11,885 nucleotides of DNA from UBA3222 sp002363035 (GTDB lineage: Bacteria > Verrucomicrobiota > Verrucomicrobiia > Opitutales > UBA9783): positions 1 to 11,885 of the forward strand of contig CAMPCR010000028.1 of NCBI GenBank assembly GCA_946646575.1, in the 5' to 3' direction. The notes beneath the pieces are model-generated. The model was not told the origin of the DNA and did no database searches. It worked only from the letters and a program-made list of their open reading frames with translations. Shown piece by piece: positions 1-6,186 of this stretch. Position 1 is the stretch's first letter; every line of letters begins with the position of its first letter. A program made the translations under genes and the position numbers.

Positions 1-267
1 CTGTCGGATACGCTGATCGGTTTCGTGCTGACGGGGCGAAAAACCTTCGATTGGGTAGTTGATACAAAAGTTTCCTTATTCGGTTGCCCGCACGCAATCG
101 TGACATCGCAGGGCTTAAAGTGGGAACTGAACCGCACGGAATTGACCTTCGGCGGCTTCCAATCGTGTTCCAACCGTGTTCAAACGTCGCCGTTGATCTT
201 GGAGGTCGAAGGGAAAATTTTGGTATTTGTGTACCGTTGTGAAATTAAAGATGCGGGGAGTTTGTAA
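1..267 (+). CDS. 3' end of an unidentified protein (5' end outside window)
   Basis: The frame is open from base 1 to a TAA at 265-267, giving 88 residues of what must be the C-terminal part of a longer protein. Codon choice (acg, ttc, gcg, ggc) resembles the confident genes nearby, so I take it as coding. I recognise no family, catalytic motif or membrane segment; the end is a beta-rich stretch (LILEVEGKILVFVYRC) followed by EIKDAGSL. The GTG at 25 is just an internal codon; there is no start signal in front of it. Frame +3 stays open across the stop and continues to a TGA at 339-341 with equally plausible codons, so the real C-terminus may be longer (see findings). A terminator hairpin follows at 392-427. 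Confidence 0.55.
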   Translation: MSDTLIGFVLTGRKTFDWVVDTKVSLFGCPHAIVTSQGLKWELNRTELTFGGFQSCSNRVQTSPLILEVEGKILVFVYRCEIKDAGSL

Positions 268-391
268 GCGCGGATGCGGAAATGTCGCAAACGGCAAAGC
301 AGGGTATTTGTCGTGCTTTTGACATCGCCGAGCGTTTGTGATCCGGAAAACATTTTCGCGATGCAATCCTTCCTGCCGGTACTCAAAGCAC

Positions 392-427
392 AACCGAAGG
401 CACTTATCGGAGTCCCTTCGGTTTTTT
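392..427 (+). terminator. Rho-independent terminator
   Basis: A perfect 9-bp stem, AACCGAAGG (392-400) with CCTTCGGTT (415-423), is followed by a run of six T (422-427). The loop can extend the stem through ACT/AGT (402-404 with 411-413) past one C.C mismatch. It sits after the left-edge gene and points along the + strand. Read from the other strand the hairpin lacks a good T run, so it would be at best a weak terminator for the barrel gene ending at 475. Confidence 0.8.
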
Positions 428-474
428 ATCTTTGTGCGTTAAAAACGGCTTTTTGAAGAAAATTCCCGCTCTCC

Positions 475-1218
475 TTAGAATTGATACGTTAATCCCACTT
501 CGGCGGCGTGAAGAACGTTTTGTTTAAAGGTGCTCTTCCATTCCGCACCGTCTTCCGTTGCGGACGTCTTTAAATCTCCCGGCATCCAACGCAAGCGATA
601 CCCGAGGCTTAATGTCCAACAGTCGTTCAAATAAACACCGAATCCGGCAAATCCCTGACCCAGAAAACGCCATTTGGACGCATGTATTTGGGAACTTTCA
701 TTCCAGGTACCTAACAAGGTTCCTTCTTCGTAATCGTTTCCGGTCAGCGTCGTCCGTACCAGACCGGCGCCGACACCGCCGTACAAAAACAAACGTTCGG
801 TGCAGTCGCGGCGCAACGTGACGTTGCAGGCACCGAAGAAATTTTCGAATTTTCCGTCACCGTTGCATTTTGTCATACCGACAACCGCGTCGGGAGGATT
901 AAACGTGTGATCGATGTGCAATTTCTGCGTAAAATATCCCAATTCCAAACCGACCTGCAGGCGGCCGTCGCAACAGGAAACGCCGAACTCGCCCGAGCCC
1001 GACCATGCGTTTTTTAAAGACCTTTTTTCGCTCCAATCGACAATGCCGTCCGCTTTTTGGCAATATGTTCCTTTCCCGAACGCCCAACCGCCGCGTAACG
1101 TCGCATACGGGGTCCACTCTCTCCCGTAATCGATATCCGCATCACCTGCTCCCGATGCAACGGAAACGGACGACGCCAAGCTCAACAAAACGATACCAGA
1201 CAGTGAAGCATGGTTCAT
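475..1218 (-). CDS. Cysteine-rich outer-membrane beta-barrel protein
   Basis: This 247-residue protein has a hydrophobic signal peptide (residues about 6-21, likely cut after SVA or SGA at 21-24) and ends in QF, the terminal aromatic usual for barrels handled by BAM. Alternating strand-like segments with glycine and aromatic residues (LQVGLELGYF, LFLYGGVGAG, WTLSLGYRLRW) support a small outer-membrane barrel. It has seven cysteines, several just before barrel strands (SCCDGRL, RRDCTERL, LNDCWTL), which suggests disulfides near turns. The signal peptide is odd in having no Lys or Arg before its hydrophobic core. The ATG is the only sensible start: a TGA lies three codons upstream and the next Met is deep inside the protein. 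No Shine-Dalgarno is present, and a promoter lies directly upstream. I cannot assign a named porin family; pore function is an inference. Confidence 0.85.
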   Translation of the reverse strand: MNHASLSGIVLLSLASSVSVASGAGDADIDYGREWTPYATLRGGWAFGKGTYCQKADGIVDWSEKRSLKNAWSGSGEFGVSCCDGRLQVGLELGYFTQKLHIDHTFNPPDAVVGMTKCNGDGKFENFFGACNVTLRRDCTERLFLYGGVGAGLVRTTLTGNDYEEGTLLGTWNESSQIHASKWRFLGQGFAGFGVYLNDCWTLSLGYRLRWMPGDLKTSATEDGAEWKSTFKQNVLHAAEVGLTYQF

Positions 1219-1255
1219 ATAAATTCAGTATAACGTCGTAAAGGGCAGATATCAA
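1219..1255 (-). promoter_or_regulatory. sigma70-like promoter of the barrel gene, probably leaderless
   Basis: On the minus strand, TTGATA (1255-1250) and TATACT (1232-1227) are separated by exactly 17 bases. These match the sigma70 consensus at 5 of 6 positions each. Only eight bases separate the -10 box from the ATG at 1218, so transcription should begin at about 1219-1220, leaving one or two untranslated bases. There is no ribosome-binding sequence before the ATG, which fits a leaderless mRNA. The start site itself is inferred. Confidence 0.65.
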
Positions 1256-1538
1256 AGAGTTTTTGAAGTTGATGGTTTTGGAATCGATCGGGATGCGTGG
1301 AATATCCTTAATGTTCACGTCGTATTCCGAGCAGGGTGCGGTATTTTTTAAGTGTACGGAAGCGACGGCGTTTCCTCCGTATCTCCAAAAAATCAATATC
1401 TTTCGGAAAAAGTACAACCTTGTTGCCAAAGACGATACGATTTCCGTCGCATACCTTTGTTATCGAAGTGTCTTCGGGGATTTTATTAAACGGCAATCGA
1501 CGTCAAAGACACGATTTTAAATCGATAAACACATACAC
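1246..1538 (-). pseudogene. Degraded gene remnant, possible paralogue of the 6808-7641 gene
   Basis: Two minus-strand frames carry natural-looking protein that joins into one product. The upstream part (1538 to about 1393) reads VYVFIDLKS, an in-frame TGA at 1505-1503, then PFNKIPEDTSITKVCDGN and on to FPKDIDF. The downstream part (below about 1390) reads GGNAVASVHLKNTAP, SEYDVNIKDIPRIPIDSK and INFKNS. The switch falls at a run of six T on the minus strand (1392-1387), where loss of one base restores a single frame. The second part is rich in C-ending codons such as gcc, gac, atc and acc. Its pattern KDI..IPI.S.T resembles KDV..LPI.S.T near the C-terminus of the protein at 6808-7641. The tail runs into the barrel gene's promoter, so the true end is unclear. 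I infer a decayed gene; a functional product would need both a frameshift and stop readthrough. Confidence 0.4.
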
Positions 1539-1692
1539 TTTCCGTCATTGTTCCTGCCTCTGTTGTTGAACGCAGGCTCCGTCTTTTTGAAACATGGGAG
1601 CATCGGAGCATATTCGTGCATCGTGTACGGAAGGTGTCCGCCGTATCTCTTTTCGATTGCGGCAAAAGTCTTATTTTTTCATTATTTTCACG
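1539..1692 (+). other. Region between the remnant and the lolC/E-like gene
   Basis: The full stretch from 1219 to 1692 holds no intact gene: the barrel promoter, the minus-strand remnant, and this part, which contains only the putative promoter at 1657-1685. An ATG at 1594 is in frame with the permease, but the 33 residues it would add are not Lol-like and contain nothing recognisable, so I treat the bases before 1693 as noncoding. Confidence 0.45.
1657..1685 (+). promoter_or_regulatory. Possible promoter of the Lol genes
   Basis: TTGCGG (1657-1662) and CATTAT (1680-1685) lie 17 bases apart, matching the sigma70 consensus at 3 and 4 of 6 positions. Seven bases then lead to the GTG at 1693, the same geometry as the barrel promoter. 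On its own this match is weak; the agreement with the Lol-like start makes it worth recording. Confidence 0.3.
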
Positions 1693-2922
1693 GTGGGGCA
1701 TCGTTGGGTCTTCCTGTTGGCGTGGCGTTATTTGTTCCCGAAAAAACGCTTCGGAACGTTTTTTACCTGGATGTCGGTTGTGGGGATTGCGGCGGGCGTG
1801 GCGTTATTGATGATTGTGTTGAGCATCATGAACGGCTTCGATACACATATCGCCGAGAAATTGATCCAAATCAATGGCGTAATTAAAATCATCGCAAGGC
1901 GTCCGATTGCAAAGGACGAAGTTTTTTTGGAAAACATTCGGCGGTTGCCGCACGTAAAGGCGATTACGCCGTATGTTGCGGGGATTTCCATGATGCAGGT
2001 CGGCGAGCGCGTTGCATTGCCGAAATGCCTCGGTTTGGATATTGAGACGGCGCCTTCGGTTTTACCGCTGGAACGGTTTCTTACAAAAGGATCGCTTAAT
2101 GGTTTAAAGGATGGCGCGTGGGTGAGTGAGGCACTGGCGCACGAATGCGGTTTGGACGTCGGCGATACATTTGAGCTTTATTCCCCGCTGGCGTTGGAAG
2201 CCATGAAAAAGGAAGAACTCCTCTTACCGCAGGAGGTAACGGTTGCGGGGCTGTTTAAAACCGGGTGGGCGGAAGCGGATCGTTCGACGGTGCTTTTGCC
2301 GTTGGAGCTGGCGCAGGAATTGTACGCTCTGTCGGATAACGTGCACGGTTTCAGCGTCGAAGCGGACAGAAAGTATTTGGGCGAAGTTTGTCGTGACATC
2401 AACCATCTTCTACCACCTGGGTTGGTTGCCTACACCTGGAATACGCTCAATGCGGACTTTTTGTATATTTTGAAGCTCGAAAAAGCCATGTGTTTCTTTG
2501 TCTTGCTGTTCGTGGTGGCGGTAGCGGCATTTTCCATGAGCAGCGGTCTGATGTCCGCCGTGGTACGAAAACGGCGCGAATTAGCCTTACTGCGTACCTG
2601 GGGCGCGACGAAAACGGATCTTTCGTTGCTGTTCGGTCTGCAAAGCCTGCTGTTGGGATTTTTGGGATTATTGACGGGTTTTGCGGGTGCCGCCGTGATT
2701 TTGCACGAGCGCAACACCATTGTGCGCGGATTGACGGGTTGGCTGTTACCGAAGGATGCGTTGTGGAATTTTTACGATGTCGAAACCCTGCCTGCCGTCT
2801 GGAGCCGACAGGATATGCTGTGGATTGTGCTCTTAACACTGGTGATGACGCTGTTGGCGAGTTTATTGCCGATCGGACGCATGTATAAACTGCCGTTGGT
2901 GCAGAGTTTAAGGCGGGGATAA
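1693..2922 (+). CDS. lolE: LolC/LolE-family lipoprotein-releasing ABC permease
   Basis: This is the inner-membrane permease that, with LolD, extracts outer-membrane lipoproteins and passes them to a periplasmic carrier. With the GTG start it has 409 residues, the usual LolC/E size. It shows the family layout: a short cytoplasmic N-terminus, TM1 (about 24-45) ending in the typical SIMNGF, a large periplasmic domain (about 50-262), then three further helices (about 266-288, 311-336, 375-396). The cytoplasmic stretch RRELALLRTWGATKTDL after TM2 is the classic FtsX-like coupling segment. The frame is open back to an ATG at 1594, but those 33 residues do not look like Lol sequence, while VGHRWVFLLAWRYLF fits known starts. 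Only one LolC/E-type gene is present here, so it may act as a homodimer or have a partner elsewhere. LolC versus LolE cannot be decided from sequence alone. Confidence 0.88.
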   Translation: MGHRWVFLLAWRYLFPKKRFGTFFTWMSVVGIAAGVALLMIVLSIMNGFDTHIAEKLIQINGVIKIIARRPIAKDEVFLENIRRLPHVKAITPYVAGISMMQVGERVALPKCLGLDIETAPSVLPLERFLTKGSLNGLKDGAWVSEALAHECGLDVGDTFELYSPLALEAMKKEELLLPQEVTVAGLFKTGWAEADRSTVLLPLELAQELYALSDNVHGFSVEADRKYLGEVCRDINHLLPPGLVAYTWNTLNADFLYILKLEKAMCFFVLLFVVAVAAFSMSSGLMSAVVRKRRELALLRTWGATKTDLSLLFGLQSLLLGFLGLLTGFAGAAVILHERNTIVRGLTGWLLPKDALWNFYDVETLPAVWSRQDMLWIVLLTLVMTLLASLLPIGRMYKLPLVQSLRRG

Positions 2923-2985
2923 AGGGGGAACGGTCAGGTCGTGAACAAAAGCAGACTTGAAGGCATGTGTATTTGAACGTAGTTT

Positions 2986-2996
2986 GGAGAAAAGTG
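2986..2996 (+). promoter_or_regulatory. Ribosome-binding site that selects the lolD GTG start
   Basis: GGAG at 2986-2989 lies four bases before a GTG at 2994-2996. An earlier in-frame GTG at 2967 has no such site and would add only nine unlikely residues, so I take 2994 as the start of the ATPase. Confidence 0.55.
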
Positions 2997-3716
2997 AACA
3001 TTCAAAGCACCGAAGCGGCGACTGAAATCGGCGAACACATCGCTGTCGAACCGCTGCTGGCGGTCGAAAATTTATCTAAGAGTTTCGGGACGCAACTGCT
3101 GTGGCGGGACGTTTCCTTTACGTTGAATAAAGGCGAAAGTTTATCCGTCTGTGGTATTTCGGGATCGGGAAAATCAACGCTTTTGTTGGCAATCGGCGGG
3201 TTGGAAATGATTCAAAGCGGAACGGTGACGTTTGACGGACGTCCCGTTATCGGCGGGCGGCAGGCGTTTATCGAGGGCATCGGGTACGTATTCCAGCATT
3301 ATCATCTTATCGAGGAATTGACGGTTCGTGAAAATCTGCTGTTGCCGTTTTCAATACGCTTCGGAGGCAGACAAATGCCCGATATTTGGGACGAAGTCTT
3401 GGATTTGTTGGGGTTAAGGGAACTTTTGGATCGTCTGCCGACGACGTTATCGGGCGGAGAACAACAACGTGCGGCGTTGGCGCGTGCGGTTCTGATGAAA
3501 CCAAAACTGCTTCTTGCGGACGAACCGACCGGCAGTCTGGACGAAGCCACGGGTGCGCGCGTGATGGAATTGCTTTTGCAAGTCTGTCGACGCTTTCGTA
3601 TGAGTCTGATTTTGGTGACGCATTCGCAGACATTCGCGGCGCGGACGGATCGCCGAATGTTACTCAAGGACGGTTTTTTGTGCGAACAAGGTTACAAAAG
3701 GGAGGTTGACGGGTGA
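2994..3716 (+). CDS. lolD: LolD-like lipoprotein-release ABC ATPase
   Basis: This cytoplasmic ATPase powers the neighbouring LolC/E permease. All nucleotide-binding motifs are intact in the 240-residue product: Walker A GISGSGKST (about 54-62), Q-loop Gln in YVFQHYHL (about 101), signature LSGGEQQR (about 152-159), Walker B LLLADEPTGSLD (about 172-183) and the H-loop VTHS (about 208-211). The Q-loop context and GSLD after Walker B fit the LolD/MacB/FtsE class, and adjacency to a LolC/E permease (71 bases downstream) makes LolD the best call. About 20 residues precede the usual family start (LLAVENLSKSF). The gene ends in TGA, and about 150 bases without an obvious signal separate it from the next gene. 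Confidence 0.88.
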   Translation: MNIQSTEAATEIGEHIAVEPLLAVENLSKSFGTQLLWRDVSFTLNKGESLSVCGISGSGKSTLLLAIGGLEMIQSGTVTFDGRPVIGGRQAFIEGIGYVFQHYHLIEELTVRENLLLPFSIRFGGRQMPDIWDEVLDLLGLRELLDRLPTTLSGGEQQRAALARAVLMKPKLLLADEPTGSLDEATGARVMELLLQVCRRFRMSLILVTHSQTFAARTDRRMLLKDGFLCEQGYKREVDG

Positions 3717-3885
3717 AAATCTTTGCTTGAAGCGGTCTTGAAGCCGGGTGTTCCTCGGCAACGGAGCAGCTTGGTAACATACGCGGACGGAGATAAAGGA
3801 GTGTTTTTGGATTTCTTTTTCGAAAAATTGCGATATTTTTGGTGATGTGTGCCGTTAAAAGAAATAAGGAATGGCAGAAGTGAAT

Positions 3886-4815
3886 ATGAATAAAGTTACC
3901 TGCGGCGTTATCGGCGTCGGTCACCTGGGAATGCACCATGCGCGGCTGTATTCGGAGCTTGAAAATGCGAAACTGGTCGGCGTTTTCGATACGGATACAC
4001 TGCGCGCAAAGGTGATTGCCGACCAATACGGATGCGAAGCGTTTCCGTCTGTGGCGGCGTTGGCAAAAAAATGTCAAGCCCTGAGTGTTGTGACCCCGAC
4101 GACGATGCATGCGGCAACAGCAATTCCTTTATTGGAAGCCGGCTGTCACCTGTTGGTCGAAAAACCGCTCTGTACGAATTTGGCGGAAGCGGAGGCAATG
4201 ATTGCGGCGGCGGAAGCGCATCACTGCATTCTGCAGGTCGGACACGTGGAGCATTTTAACCCCGTGAACGGTTATTTGGAAACGCACGTGCGTGCACCGA
4301 AATACATTACCGCCGATCGCCTGTCGCCGTTCCCGAACCGCGGCACCGACGTCGGCGTAACGTTGGATTTGATGATCCACGATTTGGGTGTTGTGTTGCA
4401 ACTGGTGCGGTCGCCCGTTCGTTCGATCGAAGCCATCGGTATCGGCGTTTTGTCGCAAACCGAAGACATTGCCAATGCGCGCCTGCATTTCGAAAACGGT
4501 TGCATCGCCGATTTTAATACTTCGCGCGTGAGCACCAAAAAGGAACGCACATTGCGGATTTTTCAGCCGGGCGGGTATTTATCGATGGATTTTATGGCGC
4601 AGAGCGGGCATCGGGTTTGGAAGGAAGCCGGTTGTATCCGACAGGAGGCAGTTCCGTTGCAAAAAACGGAACCTTTGAAGGCGGAATTAAAATCCTTCAT
4701 CGATTGCATCTTACATGCGCACGCACCGAAGGTGGACGGTTACGTTGCGCGTTCGGCATTATCAACGGCATTGGAAATCACGCGTCAAATTCAAAGCAAG
4801 GGTCTTGTGTCGTAG
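3886..4815 (+). CDS. Gfo/Idh/MocA-family NAD(P)-dependent sugar dehydrogenase
   Basis: The product (309 residues) has an N-terminal Rossmann fold with GVIGVGHLG (GxGxxG) a few residues in and the acidic FDTD after strand 2. It carries the family EKP motif in LLVEKPLCTN, whose lysine is catalytic in relatives, and a C-terminal domain with GHVEHFNP and DLMIHDLG; the histidine in MIHD is the other expected catalytic residue. It lies just upstream of lpxB. In Acidithiobacillus and Leptospira a dehydrogenase of this family (GnnA) oxidises UDP-GlcNAc for 3-amino lipid A and is linked to lpx genes, so a UDP-sugar substrate is a fair hypothesis, but its aminotransferase partner is not in the window. 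An in-frame ATG at 3871 would add MAEVN, but AAGGA touches that ATG directly, a poor spacing; I prefer the ATG at 3886 (MNKVTCGVIG). Confidence 0.87.
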   Translation: MNKVTCGVIGVGHLGMHHARLYSELENAKLVGVFDTDTLRAKVIADQYGCEAFPSVAALAKKCQALSVVTPTTMHAATAIPLLEAGCHLLVEKPLCTNLAEAEAMIAAAEAHHCILQVGHVEHFNPVNGYLETHVRAPKYITADRLSPFPNRGTDVGVTLDLMIHDLGVVLQLVRSPVRSIEAIGIGVLSQTEDIANARLHFENGCIADFNTSRVSTKKERTLRIFQPGGYLSMDFMAQSGHRVWKEAGCIRQEAVPLQKTEPLKAELKSFIDCILHAHAPKVDGYVARSALSTALEITRQIQSKGLVS

Positions 4816-4825
4816 GGCGGAGATT

Positions 4826-4840
4826 GAAGATGCTATCTTC
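4826..4840 (+). terminator. Weak hairpin after the dehydrogenase gene
   Basis: GAAGAT (4826-4831) and ATCTTC (4835-4840) form a 6-bp stem with loop GCT ten bases after the stop codon. No continuous T run follows, only GTGTGTGCTTTAAAATTGG, so termination here is doubtful. It may simply stabilise the 3' end. Confidence 0.25.
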
Positions 4841-4885
4841 GTGTGTGCTTTAAAATTGGTTTTAAATTGAAAATTTGCATCGCTG

Positions 4886-4916
4886 TTGACTTTTTCGCTT
4901 TCCAAAATCATAAAAT
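4886..4916 (+). promoter_or_regulatory. Candidate promoter for lpxB
   Basis: TTGACT (4886-4891, 5 of 6 consensus) is followed after 19 bases by TAAAAT (4911-4916, 5 of 6); CATAAA at 17 bases is a poorer alternative. The spacing is longer than ideal. It lies in the 236-base gap between the dehydrogenase gene and lpxB, which otherwise holds no gene I can support, and would leave a leader of roughly 130 bases. Confidence 0.35.
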
Positions 4917-5051
4917 CTTAAAAGAGTACGTTCTCTCTTTTCTTGCGAACGGTTATATAAAACGGAGCACGTTGTTGCCTAAAAAAGCCGTCCCGCGCCT
5001 TATGCCCAAATTGTTTTGCGCCCTTGTTACCGTGCGTTACCTTAAAATCAA

Positions 5052-6173
5052 ATGGCGGATGTGTTGGTGGTTGCCGGTGAACCTTCGGGGGATTTGCACG
5101 CGTCCGTATTGGTTCGCGAGTTGAAGACGAGGCATCCGAACCTGTCCGTTTGCGCCGTTGGCGGGTCGAACCTGCAAAAATCCGGCGCGCATTTGCTGTT
5201 TAACATGATGTCGCTTTCCGTCGTCGGGCTGGCGGAAGTTATGAAGCACTACGGAACGTTTGTGCGCTTATTGCGATGGCTGGTACGTTGGGTGCGCGTT
5301 TATCAACCGAAGGTTATTTGTTTGGTTGATTTCCCGGGATTTAATTTACGCTTTGCGCAGGCATTGTATCGGGCGGGATTGAGCAAACAAGCGGGCGGTT
5401 CGACATCCGTGTATGGTTACATCGCGCCGCAGATTTGGGCGTGGAAGGCGCGACGTCGGTTTAAAATCGCGCGTTGGTTCGATGCGCTGGGCGTCATTTT
5501 TCCGTTCGAGGTTGCGTGTTTCGCCGATACAAATTTGAAGGTGAATTTCGTCGGTCATCCGCTGTTGCGACAAAAAAATCCGTTCCGTTACGACCCGAAC
5601 GGTCCGCTGTTGCTGTTGCCCGGGAGCCGCCTCGGTGCCGTAACGCGTATTTTCCCGCTTTTAAAAGAGGCTTTCGGGTATTTAAAGAAAAGTCATCCGT
5701 CTCTTCGCGCCATTGTGCCTTTCCCGAACGACAATGTCGGTTCGTACATTAAGAAAAATTTGTCGACCGACATCAGTGTCTGCCCGCTGTCGGAGCTCGA
5801 CGCCGGCGTTTGCGGTGCGCTGATGTCCTCTGGAACGGCTTCGCTACAGGTTGCGCTTGCCGGTATCCCGGGCGTGGTTGCCTATCGCGCGCACCCGATG
5901 ACGTTTTTTTTCGGGAAGCGTCTCGTCAAAGTTCCGTACCTGACCATGGCGAACGTGTTGCTTAAAGAAGAATTTTATCCCGAAACTCTGCAGGATACGC
6001 CGTTGCAGGCAACGGTTGTTGCGCAACGGATGGCAACATTCCTGAACGATCCGCAAAAGGCACGTGTTCGCTTTGAAAACGGAGCGCAACGGCTTAAAGA
6101 GATGCTGTCGACATCGCCAAAACATTCGGCGGTCGAGGATGTGGAGCGGTTGCTCGGGATTGGGAACGGTTAA
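5052..6173 (+). CDS. lpxB: Lipid-A-disaccharide synthase
   Basis: LpxB (GT19 glycosyltransferase) joins 2,3-diacylglucosamine-1-phosphate and UDP-2,3-diacylglucosamine into the lipid A disaccharide at the cytoplasmic face of the inner membrane. The 373-residue product spans the whole family: GEPSGDLHAS at 9-18, VDFPGFNLRFA at 92-102, YGYIAPQIWAWKARR at 121-135, FPFE at 150-153, FVGHP at 166-170, LLPGSR at 188-193, SSGTASLQVALAGIPGVVAY at 259-278 and RLVKVPYLTMANVLL at 290-304. The ATG is fixed by a TAA three codons upstream; it has no Shine-Dalgarno. Two positions usually occupied by glutamate differ: after GSR the sequence is LGAV, and SGTA-x-LE is SGTASLQ. Family membership is certain; whether these changes affect activity is open. 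It ends 13 bases from the convergent nucleotidyltransferase gene. Confidence 0.95.
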   Translation: MADVLVVAGEPSGDLHASVLVRELKTRHPNLSVCAVGGSNLQKSGAHLLFNMMSLSVVGLAEVMKHYGTFVRLLRWLVRWVRVYQPKVICLVDFPGFNLRFAQALYRAGLSKQAGGSTSVYGYIAPQIWAWKARRRFKIARWFDALGVIFPFEVACFADTNLKVNFVGHPLLRQKNPFRYDPNGPLLLLPGSRLGAVTRIFPLLKEAFGYLKKSHPSLRAIVPFPNDNVGSYIKKNLSTDISVCPLSELDAGVCGALMSSGTASLQVALAGIPGVVAYRAHPMTFFFGKRLVKVPYLTMANVLLKEEFYPETLQDTPLQATVVAQRMATFLNDPQKARVRFENGAQRLKEMLSTSPKHSAVEDVERLLGIGNG

Positions 6174-6186
6174 AAATGAACAGTAC

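Noticed and set aside
1263..1520. An 85-codon + strand frame opposite the remnant
   Set aside because: It has no ribosome-binding site, no recognisable protein features, and lies antisense to the more protein-like minus-strand readings. Its codon choice is mixed.
1594..1692. Longer start for the lolC/E-like gene at the ATG 1594
   Set aside because: The 33 added residues are unlike any Lol N-terminus, the ATG lacks a ribosome-binding site, and the GTG at 1693 gives the normal family start and length.
3717..3870. Short GC-rich inverted repeat between lolD and the dehydrogenase gene
   Set aside because: GCCG and CGGC around 3743-3759 give only a 4-bp stem with no T run, too weak to call a terminator, and no tRNA-like fold is visible.
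4843..5124. A 93-codon + frame running into the start of lpxB
   Set aside because: It overlaps lpxB in another frame, has an unlikely composition and covers an AT-rich stretch with a promoter-like sequence.
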